Positions 21,609-33,284 of a stretch of 64,000 bases of DNA are shown here, piece by piece. The translations under genes were made by a program, and so were the position numbers. The stretch's first letter is position 1; each line of letters begins with the position of its first letter. The notes under the pieces are model-generated. The model searched no databases. It was not told the DNA's origin and worked only from the letters and a program-made list of their open reading frames with translations. This DNA is from Littorina saxatilis (lineage: Eukaryota; Mollusca; Gastropoda; Littorinimorpha; Littorinidae), in NCBI RefSeq assembly GCF_037325665.1, contig NC_090260.1:33429603-33493602 (forward strand). The letters run 5' to 3'.

Positions 21609-23067
21609 ATTGTTTTTCACTTAAAGTTAAAATAAAAATAGATTTGTTTTACATTCTGTATTCATATATGTATGCAATAATCATTATTTTAGAATAAAAC
21701 GAGCGAGTGTCTTTTAATGAAAAAAAAGTGTTCCTTGTTAATGAAACATGTACGAGGGGTATTCTTGAAGTCTTTGGAATCTTATATTAGCGCACAGCCC
21801 ACCGTTAATTTGACCACGCCATTTTCTCGAAAGATCCTTCCTGAGCTGTGACACACGTTAACATTCTGTAAAAATACCTTTCAAACATTTCGGCGTGAGT
21901 GTTTTTGCCGATGCCCTAAATGACCATCGTTTACTCTTGGACAGCAGCATCAAGGCTCTCGTAACGGTTTCTTCAGAGCTTTTTCTTTTAATGTGAAAAC
22001 AGGAAAACGTCAAACGGGGCATATTCAAGAAAATATAGTGAATGAAACTTCAGGCAGACATCCTAATTTGTAAGAAATTCGATTACGGGACATTTTAATG
22101 GACATAGCATCAACCCTCAAGTACCCGTGTTTGGCGCCAAACTTAAAACACCACGGGCAGGCAATGATGCTTGTACTACTCTAAGGTAACCGTACGCTGC
22201 TCCCGGCCTTATAGAATTGTGGCGATTTGTCCCTGTTTTCCAAACAAATATGACCACCTTCTTCTTGCCAGTGTTCCGAGATCACCAATAGTTGATAGGG
22301 GTGGAGCCGTTTAGGAACATCACAACGGCTGATCGATGTGTTGCCAGGGGTCAGATTGATAGACCCAAGTCCCCATCGCCTTCGACAACATTCATAAAAC
22401 CCTTACACTCTCTATAGTGACAATTGGAGAATATTTGTATGCACATTCCGAGACATACCCCCTTTTGTACAATAAAAGAGCACAGGCACCCACTGTCTGC
22501 AACGCTCGTGTACCCGCAAAGGCTTGTGCCAGATCACATTCCATTACCTATGTGTCCTTTCATTGCCTCCGTGTGTGTCCTTTGCCTCCGTGCATCATCT
22601 CTCTTCAAGGTTTCAGCGACAGCAACGTTTGTTGCAGTAACAACATTCAACTGTCGGTCTGGCCGGGTGTCATCTTTGAAGACGTGTCTACCCGATTTAA
22701 ATTCATTGTACCAGTTGTAAGTACTCGTTTTGGAAGCAGCATTCTTCCCACAAAATTCCCATAATATTCAGTAGCTGTGAGAAACGTAACAATCCTTTTA
22801 GAGATGTGTATACATCATTGTTGTAAACTCCCTTTTTGGGAGCTCCATGACAGGCAAATATACATGGACGGGTAGTGTTCTTCAAGAGCTGTTTTCTTTG
22901 AAGAGGAAACTTTGAGATACATGAACATTTGTGTCATCGCCGATGAAAGGTTGCCGTATGCATACGTCATTGTAAATATCATGAGGCATTACCAGGAGCT
23001 TGGAGTCTAAGGACTTCCAGAACACCCTAGGTTACTTGGCTTTTCTTGCTGTTTTCGAAATTAGGGG
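21609..23067. other. No feature recognised
   Basis: An open frame at 22417-22764 on the plus strand shows no family features and no codon signal convincing enough to call. Confidence 0.5.
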
Positions 23068-24077
23068 GTATATATGTTCTGCGCGAACTTAGAATCCGGT
23101 TTCATTCTAGAATGGACCGGGTCCAGGTTGGAATTCTAACCCTGCGCAAGTACAGGGGTGCCATTCTAGAATGAAACCCTTGAATAAAGGGGGCCGTAAT
23201 GTTTGTAGGTAAGACAGAGTTGTCTTCCCTTGAATTATCTCCACCTGCACCTTCCCTTTGATAAAATGGGGCTGTATTGTCTACCCCTGAAAAAAATCCT
23301 TTGGCGATCTTGCGATGTCATGTCATGTCAAGAAAGTTGACACTCCTGAGTACGCAATAAACAAAGGCAGACCATAGCAAGGGGGACTACCAGGGCGGTA
23401 ATGTTTGCAGGGCAGTTGTTTTTGTGATGAGAGCCGGTTGCGGCTGCTTGCAATGTCAGCGCTGTCTCCCTCTGGGAAATGTCCGGTTTTTTGACAATTT
23501 TTTTGACAGACAGACAGACAGACGGTCAGTCCGACTAACCGACAGACAGACCAACAGAAGGACAGAGTGAGTTATAGAGCTGTTGTCACAGGTTTAAAAA
23601 AAAGTTGACATTATATCTTCACAATTCAGAAGACCAACTTCATGTATATGAATAAGATTAAAAGTTACAAGCGAGATCGGCAAAACACTGTCAGTCCGGA
23701 AATATCCGTTCGTAGCGATCAGTGCTGAGTGTCTCTAAAAATCGTAATCACTTTCAGAACATCCCAATCCCAATTCACGATGTCTTTGAGTAAAGTGTAA
23801 AAAACCCGAGAGAAAAAACCCAACCAAACACACAAAAAACAAAAACAAACAGAAAATCCACATTTGTGGCTTTGGCTGTGTGATAGTCTAACTGAAATGA
23901 CTATTCCAACTTGGACCCAAATTCCAACCTTGCGCACGGCCGATTCTAGAATGGACCAGCAACAAGGGTTTCATTCTAGAATGGCACCCCTGTACTTGCG
24001 CAGGGTTAGAATTCCAACCTGGACCCGGTCCATTCTAGAATGAAACCGGATTCTAAGTTCGCGCAGAACATATATAC
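23068..24077. mobile_element. Foldback element with ~114-bp perfect inverted repeats
   Basis: 23069-23182 and 23963-24076 are exact reverse complements over 114 bases, each containing several TTCTAGAA-centred words. The ~780-bp interior has no transposase. Such long perfect arms imply a recent origin or gene conversion between the arms. Confidence 0.88.
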
Positions 24078-24850
24078 TATAAGTTGATTTCTGCCATTAA
24101 ACAATTGATAAAGAAGTATTTATCTGTTTTTATCTTGTACACACATAAATACACTTTCAAAACATTTGACTTTTGTTAGTCTATGGAGACCTTGATATGT
24201 GAAAAAAAAACATTTCCCTGGCCAATTTAGGTAAAACTCGCGTTCGGATCGAGGACAGCATCATGCAAACATATAGACAGCCCAAGACAAGTAACTTTGT
24301 AGTGAATATCTGTTATATGTTTGAAGTTTATTTAAACCATTTAGTATTAGTGGTTTGCTGTCTTCTTTCTGGAGTCAGGCTTGCATCAAGTTTGTTTGAT
24401 AGATTTTCACGTTTTGGGGGCAACTTTCGTTTCGCTTGATTTTCTATGGAAAAAACCCACTGCGTATAATATTTTTCTTTGTTTTGTGTTGTACTGAACC
24501 TAATTAATTAAAATAACATCCATTTTCACAGTATTTCACAGTTTTATTTTTGACTGGAAGTGTGAGAGAATGGGAAATGACTGAAATCAATCAGTACCGT
24601 GAAATCTGCCTACACACAAACACACACGACAAGTTGCCTGTTCAGGTCTTGGTCAGCACCGGCTTAGCTGGTTGTGGTGAACGAGATTAGCGCAGAACCT
24701 CCATCCTTACGTCATCGTTTAAGTTATGAACTTTGACGTCATTTTCAGTAATCGAACCTTCTGAGACGATACAATTTCTAAAATATCTTCGTTTACTTTC
24801 AACAGTGAGGAAGGGAAAATGTGAACGAGAGACACTCTATAAAACGCAGA
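24078..24850. other. Upstream region of gene B
   Basis: No repeat recognised. The promoter of gene B should lie here or further upstream, but no core-promoter element could be assigned confidently. Confidence 0.4.
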
Positions 24851-24905
24851 ATGCGTCTCTTTCTCATCCTGATATGCTGGGTGCTAACCCAGCAGAAAGA
24901 CAACG
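24851..24905 (+). CDS. Gene B exon 1, signal peptide
   Basis: The ATG starts MRLFLILICWVLTQQKDN: a short basic n-region, a strongly hydrophobic core and a polar end, a classic signal peptide. The exon ends in phase 1 at a donor CAACG|GTGCGT (GT at 24906). The next exon starts GG, completing Gly, so frame and biology agree. The protein would enter the secretory pathway. No upstream 5' UTR exon was identified. Confidence 0.75.
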
Positions 24906-25065
24906 GTGCGTATTTGTTCCTTGATCTCCATGCCTTCAAGATAAATACACTTTTCAAAGTGTTCTTCACGAAGACCACCTAGCAAAGTAGATTTACTAGC
25001 TGGTCTTAAATTGTTCGCAGCAGTCATAGCTTTTAACCAACCGCTTTTGGGTTTGGTGCGTGTCT

Positions 25066-25253
25066 TGTGTGTGTATAAGTGTGTGTGTCACTGTGTGTGT
25101 GTGTGTGAGTGTGTGTGATTGTTTGTGTATGTGTGTATGCGCGTGTGTGATTGTTTGTTTGTGTATGTATGTGTGTGTGTGTATGTGTGTGTGCGCGTGT
25201 GTGTGTGTTCTTTGTGTGTGTGTGTGTTCTTTGTGTGTGTGTTTGTGTTCTTT

Positions 25254-25318
<65 letters not shown>

Positions 25319-25320
25319 CT
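25066..25320. repeat. (GT)n microsatellite, compound
   Basis: Long TGTGTG tract with TTCTTTGTG interruptions. Long Cys/Val or His/Thr frames across it are artefacts. Confidence 0.95.
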
Positions 25321-25324
25321 TTGT

Positions 25325-25375
25325 GACTTGAATCCAGGCCGGGACGGACAAGGGTCATCGTTGTGTCAAATTCTA
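25325..25375 (+). mobile_element. SINE-1 scrap
   Basis: GCCGGGACGGACAAGGGTCA matches the B-box-downstream part of SINE-1. Confidence 0.6.
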
Positions 25376-25554
25376 CGCTTAGGGCCACGAAAAAAAAATT
25401 CTTTACAATCTCCGACCGACCTTATGGGTTTATTCCTAGCCTAGAACCAGAACTTAATATACAAAAACAACGACACTCAAGGGGACACAATTTTTCCGGT
25501 CAATACCACGCCATATGTACCTGTGTACATTGACACATTCAGCTTCAATCACAC

Positions 25555-25556
25555 TT

Positions 25557-25622
<66 letters not shown>
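25555..25622. repeat. (CA)n microsatellite
   Basis: Uninterrupted CA dinucleotide run. Confidence 0.95.
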
Positions 25623-25624
<2 letters not shown>

Positions 25625-25744
25625 CAACATCGACAAAAAGTAACCATCCTAACGACCCAAAGTTCTTGTCAATGGAAACAAATAGTTGTTTTTCTCAGGC
25701 CGGAAAGTGTTACACTTTTGATCCTCACGTCAAAGGTCAGAATG

Positions 25745-25953
25745 CGTGCCGGGTCGGACGCGGGTCAGGTGCATGTGATGACTCGGAGACGGTATCCCTG
25801 TCCCACCCTCGTGTCACCACCGTGACACGTAGAACACCTCGGTCATTTCTGCCAGAAGTGCAGGTGGCTGATTACACCTGAACTCAGACACACCTGTGTA
25901 TAGCGTGACACGTGTTGCTTCTGTTTTGAGGAAGTGACTCGCATTGGGATAAG
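25745..25953 (+). mobile_element. SINE-1 5'-truncated copy
   Basis: Matches the body of 12487-12797 (CGTGTCACCACCGTGACACG; GTGCAGGTGGCTGATTACAC) without the tRNA-like head. Confidence 0.8.
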
Positions 25954-25964
25954 CAAATATCTTT

Positions 25965-26308
25965 TTCTTCTTATTATTATTATTTGCACATGGGCTGGAA
26001 CTCCCACGTTTACTCATGGTTTTGCATGAGTGGGTTTTTACTTGTATGACCGTTTTGACCCCGCCTTCCAGGAAGCCATACGCCGCTTTCGGGGGAAGCA
26101 TGCTGGGTATTTTTGTGTTTGTATAACACACTAAACTCTGACATTACAGGATTTTTTCCGCGCGCACTTGATTTTGTGCTTGCGTGTACACACGAATGGA
26201 AACAAATATCCACCATTAACCCACCAGGCGGCAGCGGCCGGGATTTGAACTCACGACTTTCCAATTAGGAGGCCGATGTTTTATCCACTAGGCCACTGGC
26301 CCCGTCAC
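25965..26308 (-). mobile_element. SINE-2, full copy
   Basis: The minus strand has a tRNA-like head (GGCCAGTGGCCTAGTGGATA as A box region; GAGTTCAAATCCC as B box), then CAAGCACAAAATCAAGTGCG, the CATGCTTCCCCCGAAAGCGG body and a GAAGAAGAA-type tail. Confidence 0.85.
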
Positions 26309-26690
26309 GGATAAGAAAGTATGAAATGACATGAAATGTTACTATTCAATAACAGAAACGGATCAGCCTCCAAGGGACACAGGGGAAGACCTGCGCGGAA
26401 TGAGCAAGCAAGCAAATGTGAAGACAACGCGAGATGGCCAGAATGGCTCGTCCAGCACAGCAGTAAAGGACACAGTCCGAGGTCAACTTGGCAAGACAAC
26501 GTGGGCACCGCATTCAGGGAGGGTCTTGAAGATGCTAAGTGACGCTGAAAATAACCCACGCCGTTTTAGGAGACAGCAACTTATTCCGAAAGGTATGTGT
26601 TTTTTTTGCTCGAATAGTTTTGCTTGTTTCGTAACGGTTTAGACTCCCTGTGTTCCTGCTGTCTTAAATTGAGCCCGAAGTCTTTTTTTA

Positions 26691-27222
26691 TCAATCAATC
26701 AATCAATCAATCAATATGAGGCTTATATCGCGCGTATTCCGTGGGTACAGTTCTAAGCGCAGGGATTTTTGTTGTTATTTTTATTTTATGCAATTTATAT
26801 CGCGCACATATTCAAGGCGCAGGGATTTATTTATGCCGTGTGAGATGGAATTTTTTTTACACAATACATCACGCATTCACATCGGCCAGCAGATCGCAGC
26901 CATTTCGGCGCATATCCTACTTTTCACGGCCTATTATTCCAAATCACACGGGTATTTTGGTGGACATTTTTATCTATGCCTATACAATTTTGCCAGGAAA
27001 GACCCTTTTGTCAATCGTGGGATCTTTAACGTGCACACCCCAATGTAGTGTACACGAAGGGACCTCGGTTTTTCGTCTCATCCGAAAGACTAGCACTTGA
27101 ACCCACCACCTAGGTTAGGAAAGGGGGGAGAAAATTGCTAACGCCCTGACCCAGGGTCGAACTCGCAACCTCTCGCTTCCGAGCGCAAGTGCGTTACCAC
27201 TCGGCCACCCAGTCCTTAGTTG
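26691..27222 (-). mobile_element. SINE-3, full copy with tRNA-Leu/Ser-like head
   Basis: On the minus strand it begins GACTGGGTGGCCGAGTGG, with B box GAGTTCGACCC, and ends in a (TTGA)n tail (26691-26715). An internal stretch carrying an ATCGCGC-type motif is duplicated. It is the longest copy of this family here. Confidence 0.85.
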
Positions 27223-27659
27223 AAAATGATTTGCCAAAGCTATTTGCAGCGAGCCTTCGCGAAGTAGACTACGCCGAGTTAAGATCAGGCGCCAGAAAAG
27301 CATTAGTACCCACGAAGAAAATCCCCCCCCCCCCCCCCCCCCGGCTTGAACTTCAGACATGACATTACTTCTTTCCAGCAACCTTTGTACGAACTGAATT
27401 TTCTGATCGAACGTCACGAAGAGGTGATTACAACAGAGCGAACAATGAGGCCATGTTGTCAAAGTGCTGTCTTTCTGTAAAACGCACCTGATTATGAAGA
27501 AAAGCCCAAATTCTGGCTACCATGCGTACACCAGAATATCTCCCGAAGTGCGAGCAGCCTGTTGCCCTAGATAGGGTATCGCTGGCGATGAAGCACTTCT
27601 TGCTATAGACGTTTGGAACGTGCAAGGAACGGTTATTCCTTTATTTCGATCCTACATCC

Positions 27660-27795
27660 TTCCTTCCTACCTTCCTTTCTTTCATACGTGTTGCTTGTGA
27701 ACGAAACGACAACAACAAAACAACAACAACAAAACAACAACATAATCGAAATAAAATCTGGCATTCTCCGTCCTTCCTCCTTCCTTCCTTTTGTG
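27660..27795. repeat. (TTCC)n and (AAC)n simple repeats
   Basis: TTCCTTCCTACC tracts flank an ACAACAACAAAAC run; this is intron sequence just upstream of exon 2. Confidence 0.85.
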
Positions 27796-27836
27796 TTGCT
27801 TGTAAAGAAAACAAATCAAACTGCTGTGATTCTCAG

Positions 27837-28058
27837 GGCTGACAAACGTGGCGCTGTACAAGCCAGCCTGGGCCAGCTCCTACTACGACATCTACAACAA
27901 CCCCAACAGTGCCAACGACGGCAATCTGGAGACGTCTTTGGCCAACTGCTTCAACACGGCGGAATCGGACAACAACGACTGGCACTGGTGGAGGGTGGAT
28001 CTCCTAGCGATCTACGACATCTTCTACGTGTCTGTCACCAACCGCGGAGATTGCTGTC
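27837..28058 (+). CDS. Gene B exon 2, first half of F-type lectin (FTP) domain
   Basis: Acceptor TGATTCTCAG ends at 27836; donor TGTC|GTGAGT starts at 28059; 222 bp, phase 1-1. It encodes LTNVALYKPAWASSYYDIY, then NSANDGNLETSLANCFNT, then WHWWRVDLLAIYDIFYVSVT and NRGDCC. The NVALYKPA, NDGN, WWRVDL and NRGDCC words in this order are the signature of fucolectin/tachylectin-4/pentraxin-1 (F-type) domains, which bind fucosylated glycans. From memory of the eel agglutinin, the fucose-contacting residues are a His in a CTH motif and two Arg flanking the vicinal cysteines. The Arg in NRGDCC is kept, but the His position reads Asn (CFNT) in a loop about three residues longer, so fucose binding is uncertain. 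Confidence 0.88.
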
Positions 28059-28234
28059 GTGAGTTAATGATATACGATACCGATACATGCACAACTCATT
28101 TTCTACGGCTGATATGCTGTAGTCACCGAGACAAACTTCGTTCTCGGAATTGTTTGTCACTTCCACGGAAGACGTGCAGAAAAAGTGACAGAATTTTGTT
28201 GTGACGCCAATATTCCCGTCATTATGTCTTTTCG

Positions 28235-28331
28235 AACTTTGGGGGGAATCGAGACGAGGGTCGTGGTGTATGTGTGTCTGTGTGTGTGTGTGTGCGTGTG
28301 TGTGTGTAGAGCGATTCAGAGTAAACTACTG
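28235..28331 (+). mobile_element. Family T element 5' part, interrupted by insertion
   Basis: GGGGGAATCGAGACGAGGG, a GT tract and AGAGCGATTCAGAGTAAAC stop abruptly at ACTACTGG. The matching continuation (GGACCGATCTTTATGAAATT) appears only at 31702. Confidence 0.8.
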
Positions 28332-29183
28332 GGGAGTTATGCATGAGTGCCGTGTAAAGTGCACGCCGACTTCAGCGAAGTCATGACTTGAAAGTCGCCA
28401 CCTTCCGCAGGCGCTCAGTCGGTATGCACGGGTGACGACCAGACCGCCGACTTTCAAGTTGCCGTGTAAAGCAAGGTCACCAGTCAATCTATTTTTATAA
28501 CGAGGAATTCCTTCCTTTGCGCATGCGCTAGGGTCATTCGATAACATCCTCCCGCTTCCTCGCACGGGAGTTCGACTATTCTGCCGTGTGCTGACAAAAC
28601 CGAGTAAGTCCATTTTTTTCAAAAATGATATTTTTTGTTCATCAAAGCTTAGAAATTAAGGCGCACCTTATGTGTAAATTGTGACTTTGTGAAATAAATA
28701 GATAAGGAGATATAAAAAAAGTAAGTCCACACCTTAAAAACTGTTTAAAGTACATCTGCCATGTGCTGACAAAACCGAGTAAGTCCATTTTTTCCCAAAA
28801 ATGATATCTTTTTGTTCATCAAAACTAAGAAATCAAGAAGCAGCCTGTGTGTAAATTTTGACTTTGTAAAATAAATAGATAAGGAGATATAGAAAAGTAA
28901 GTCCACAACTTCAAACATTTCTCCAAAAAAATTACATGTCAATTTGCTGGTAAAACCAAGTAAGTCCATCCACCAATCACAAGAACCTTTATGACGCTAT
29001 AACCAATCAGAATGCAATGTTTTTGCCAGTATGACGTCAAAGTCAATCCGAATATTCTTGCGGCATTTTACTTGTTAGTAGGGGTGCTAGTTTTGGTGCA
29101 AGCACGGCTGCTAAAGAAGAAGTGTTGTCAAGATAAATGACAAAACAGTGAAAATAACTTTAACATTACGAATTTGCACAAGA

Positions 29184-29195
29184 TGGAGAGAGAGA

Positions 29196-29253
<58 letters not shown>

Positions 29254-29465
29254 AAACAGGGAGAGAGTGAGAGAGGGGAAAGAAATCAGGGTGGAGGGGG
29301 GGGGGGATGGAGGGAGAGAGAGATATAAAGGGAAAGAGGAATTAGGGAAGGAGGAAGAGAGTAAGAGGGAGAGAGATAGCGAGAGAGGTAGGGAGGGATA
29401 GAAAGAGAGATGGAGGGAGGAAAAGAGAGAGATAGGGAGAGATAGAGGGAGGGATAGAGAGAGAG
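29184..29465. repeat. GA-rich purine tract
   Basis: (GA)n grading into GGGA/GAGGGA units. Leu/Ser-rich frames on the complement are artefacts. Confidence 0.9.
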
Positions 29466-29877
29466 AGACAAGGATCGTCATGAGAATTATATATAGATAG
29501 AGAAGAAAAATGTTTAAAATAAAACGTCATAAGGTGACGTCATTATGTCTCGCCTTATCGAAAGAGGTCATTTGTGTGTTCTAAACTTTAAATGACGTCA
29601 TTTGTGAGTTCTAAACTTAAAATGACGTATTTTCTGTATGGGTCGTCTGACAAGAATTTTAAAACTATCATTATAGGAAAATTGGGAACCCCTTGGACTT
29701 ACTTGGTTTTGTCAAAACATTCATGCACACTTAAAAAGTTGTTTTTGGTTGTGGACTTACTTGTTCATATCTGCTTATCTAAGCACTCTAAAAAGTAGAA
29801 ATTAGCACACAAGATGCGCATTGATTTTTTCTTTTTGATGGACAAAAAATATCATTTTGAAAAAAAAAAGACTTACC

Positions 29878-30232
29878 AAAGCGGAAGGTCGTGGGTTCGA
29901 ATCCCGGCCGCACCTGACGGGTAATTAAGGTGAAGATTTTACCGATATCCCAGGTCAACTTACGTGCAGGCCTGCTGGTGCCTTATCACCCTTCGTGTGT
30001 ACACGCAAGCACAAGACCAAGTGCGCACGGAAAAGATCGTGCAGTCCAAAGCAGAGTTCGGTGGGTTATAGAAACACGAAAATACCCAGCATGCTTTCAC
30101 CGAAAACGGCGTATGGCTGCCTAAATGGTTTTGTAAAAACGGTCATCCACGTACAAATCCACTCGTGCAAAAGCACACGTGTACGTGGGAGTTTCAGCCC
30201 ACGAACGCAAAAGAAGAAGAAGAAGCAGAACT
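29878..30232 (+). mobile_element. SINE-2, 5'-truncated copy
   Basis: Starts in the T-arm part of the head (GGTCGTGGGTTCGAATCCC) and keeps the CGTATGGCTGCCTAAATGG body and a GAAGAAGAAGAAG tail. It lies inside the 28332-31702 insertion. Confidence 0.85.
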
Positions 30233-31701
30233 AAAACGCCTTCACAAAAATTGCGTCCTCGCTGTTAAAACCCGTCAATCGGGACAGTGAATGTTTCCGT
30301 ACCATGTCCACACGGCACCTTCAGGAAACATTGACACCTGCAATAAAATCACTTTCGTGCCTGTGCTAGCATTTTAATGTCCAGAAATATTTCGTAATAA
30401 CAATTTCAAGAAACGATTTTTAAGACATCAAACCCGGGTAAATAGTGTTTGATTTGAATTTCAAATAATGTGATTTAAGGCTGTAACTATAGTAGTAACC
30501 GTACCACCCAAACTTACAACAACAAAACATTACCGGAACAAAAAAACATGCTGTGTAGCTTAAAAAATTGTACATGAATAGTATGTATTTTAGCAAATCA
30601 CCGCAATCTGATATGCTCATCATTCTCCAAGGCACTCAAATTAACACTCACGTACACAGTCATACACAAGAACCAGCTTTTATTCTTGACTGGACATAGT
30701 CCTTAGATCAAGACTGGTTTTAATCAGAACAAACACACAAACGCACACATTGTTACAGGTTCGCTTCGAAAGTATCTGTGAGAATCGTACCGAAATGAGC
30801 CAGAGCGTTGTTTAGAGATCAAATAAGCAAAGGGAAGTAAGCGCTCTAATGTGCACACGACATGTGTAATAGAGTAAGCGAGAGTTATACGGAACGTTTC
30901 TCCTGGCACCTGAGAGAATAACGCATTGAAATGAACAAGCGACTTTCATCCTCAAAAAAAGCACTACTTTTTCTTCCAAATGTTTTGACAAAACCAAGTA
31001 AGTCCACTTGCTTAGATCTGTCAAATTTTTTAGATCTGATATAATGGAAAAAAAGTGACAAAACCAAGTAAGTCCACAAAATGCCCAACAAAACAAAAAC
31101 CATCCATCAGATCATTATCAAACTCGGGTTGTAAACGTACAATAATGCTATTTATCTTATTATCTCTGTAGGTTGATCAAGATAATCGTCACTTTTGAGA
31201 AATGTAATAAAACAGAAAAAGTCGTTTATCTCAGAACTAGCTTCAGTGGACTTACTCGGTTTTGTCAGCACACGGCAGTATTCAGAGACGGAGAGCAGTG
31301 AAATATGGGTCAGTGCTACTTTGCGCTGGAACGAATCAAAGATGTCTTCGCTAATCTTATCGGTGTTGGTTCTAAAATAATATGACAAGGGAAGTGAATC
31401 TCGCAAAAAAAAAAATCTTTTTAGTCCAGCACTTCCAACTATTGGGTTCTGTCTAAAAACGATTACGGCGCAAAATTCGTCGACTTTGATGGCGGAAAAC
31501 CATGAAAATGGCCATTCTGTTCGCTGAAGTCGGCGTGTAAACCATTTAGACGACCTCCGGAGCACGTCTAAATTTAGTCGCCAGTTTCGGTGGTACAAGC
31601 GTGTAGTCGCCACCCGTGCATACTGTGTACCTCGCGGTTGGGAGCACTCGCTGTTTGCACCCCGCCTAAACGTTTAGACGTCACTCATACATAACACCCC
31701 A

Positions 31702-31906
31702 GGACCGATCTTTATGAAATTTGACATGAGAGTTCCTGTGTATGATATCCCGGGAAATGTTTTTCATTTTTTCAATAAATGTCTGTGATGACGTCATATC
31801 CGGCTTTTTGTAAAAGTTGAGGCGGCACTGTCACACCCTCATTTTTCAATCAAATTGATTGACATTTTGGCCAAGCAATCTTCGACAAAGGCCGGACTTC
31901 GGTATT
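31702..31906 (+). mobile_element. Family T element, continuation of 28235-28331
   Basis: Resumes the interrupted copy (GGACCGATCTTTATGAAATT through CGGACTTCGGTATT) and then joins head-on to a minus-strand copy. Confidence 0.75.
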
Positions 31907-32780
31907 AAATTGATTTCGAAAATTTAATTTTGATCATAATTTTTATATTTTTAATTTTCAGAGCTTGTTTTTAATCCAAATATAACATATTTATATGTTT
32001 TTGGAATCAGCGGGGATATAGCTCAGTTGGTAGCGCGCTGGATTTGTATTCAGTTGGCCGCTGTCAGCGTGAGTTCGATCCCAGGTTCGGCGGAAATTTA
32101 TTTCAGAGTCAACTTTGTGTGCAGACTCTCTTCGGTGTCCGAACCCTCCCCCCGTGTACACTACATTGGGTGTGCACGTTAAAGATCCCACGATTGACAA
32201 AAGGGTCTTTCCTGGCAAAATTGCTTGGGCACAGTTAATAATTGTCTACCTATACCCGTGTGACTTGGAATAATAGGCCGTGAAAGGTAAATATGCGCCG
32301 AAATGGCTGCAATCTACTGGCCATATAAAATTTCATCTCACACGGCATCACTGCAGAGCGCCTAGAACTGTACCCACGGAATATGCGCGATATAAGCCTC
32401 ATTGATTGATTGATTGATTGATTGAAGAATAAGATAACGTAAATTTGGATCGTTTTATAAATAAAATATTTTTGTCACAATGTTCAGATTTTTAATGTTC
32501 AAAGTCATTAATTAATTTTTAAGCCACCAAGCTGAAATGCAATACCAAAGTCCGGCCTTCGTCGAAGATTGCTTGGCCAAAATTTCAATCAATTTGATTG
32601 AAAAATGAGGGTGTGACAGTGCCGCCTCAACTTTTACACAAAGCCGGATATTACGTCATCAAAGGTATTTATCGAACAAATGAGAAATAGAAATGTCAGG
32701 GGATATCATTCCCAGGAGCTCTCATGTAAAATTTCATAAAGATCGGTCCAGTAGTTTGGTCTGAATCGCTCTACACACAC

Positions 32781-32857
<77 letters not shown>

Positions 32858-32930
32858 CATACACCACAACCCTCGTCTCGATTCCCCCCTCTATGTTAAA
32901 ACATTTAGTCAAAACTTGACTATATGTAAA
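31907..32930 (-). mobile_element. Family T element, minus-strand copy split by a SINE
   Basis: Reverse orientation of family T: TTTAATCCAAATATAACAT at the left, then CCGGATATTACGTCATCAAAG, a CA tract, and AACATTTAGTCAAAACTTGA at the right. SINE-3 (31992-32425) is inserted in it. Together with 28235-31906 it forms a head-to-head inverted pair. Confidence 0.8.
31992..32425 (+). mobile_element. SINE-3 with tRNA-like head
   Basis: Head GGGGATATAGCTCAGTTGG (A box) and GTGAGTTCGATCCC (B box); anticodon loop around GATTTGTATTC. The body has TGCACGTTAAAGATCCCACG and ends in a (TTGA)n tail. Confidence 0.88.
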
Positions 32931-32997
32931 AACACAGACAAACAACAACCCACAAATCATGTTTTCTACCTTTTGTTACACATATAATATATTTCAG

Positions 32998-33279
32998 AGG
33001 ACAGACTGAGAAACTTCACAGTGCGCGTGGCCTACTCCATGAAGCAAAAGTACACCCCTATCCAGAGCGACACCGTCGAGAAGACGTGCGTGAGAGTCGG
33101 CACATTGGGACTGGGGGCCACAGTGCGATACAAGTGCCAAGACGCCCCCATTCTCGGCAGATACGTCACCCTGGTGATGCCAAAGCAGAGAGAACATGGA
33201 TACGGTCTCGACAAACCCGCTCCCATGCATCTGTGCGAACTGCAGGTGTTGGGACGAGCAACATCCATTTATGTTCCTG
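32998..33279 (+). CDS. Gene B exon 3, second half of F-type lectin domain
   Basis: Acceptor ATATTTCAG ends at 32997; donor CCTG|GTAAGT starts at 33280; 282 bp, phase 1-1. Joined after NRGDCC it reads QDRLRNFTVRVAYSMK, then CVRVGTLGLGATVRYKC, then GRYVTLVMPKQ and MHLCELQVLG. DRL(R)NF(T)VRV after the vicinal cysteines, G-YVTL and LCE(L)QV are conserved in F-type/F5-8C-like domains and complete the beta-sandwich. The Arg of DRL fits the second sugar-contacting Arg. With exon 2 the domain is about 165 residues. It is probably extracellular and glycan- or pattern-binding. Confidence 0.88.
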
Positions 33280-33284
33280 GTAAG

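Larger units (their letters stand above)
28332..31702. mobile_element. 3.4-kb composite DNA-transposon-like insertion
   Basis: It splits a family T element. The ends are imperfect inverted repeats of about 27 bases (GTTATGCATGAGTG on the left; reverse complement GTTATGTATGAGTG on the right). Further inverted blocks sit inside: TGCTGACAAAACCGAG near 28587 against its reverse complement near 31260, and GTATGCACGGGTG near 28424 against 31609. The word AGTAAGTCCA recurs about ten times in both orientations. No transposase frame was seen. A GA-rich tract and a SINE lie within. Confidence 0.7.

Noticed and set aside
22417-22764. 115-codon plus-strand frame
   Set aside because: No family resemblance, no splice signals and an overlapping frame of similar length; chance frame.
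24838-24844. TATAAAA box upstream of the gene B start codon
   Set aside because: Only about 7 bases before the ATG; a TATA-directed start site would fall inside the coding exon, so it is probably chance.
25060-25450. Cys/Val and His/Thr-rich frames
   Set aside because: Readings of (GT)n/(CA)n microsatellites; the same applies near 400, 32760, 47590, 50540, 55340 and 62590.
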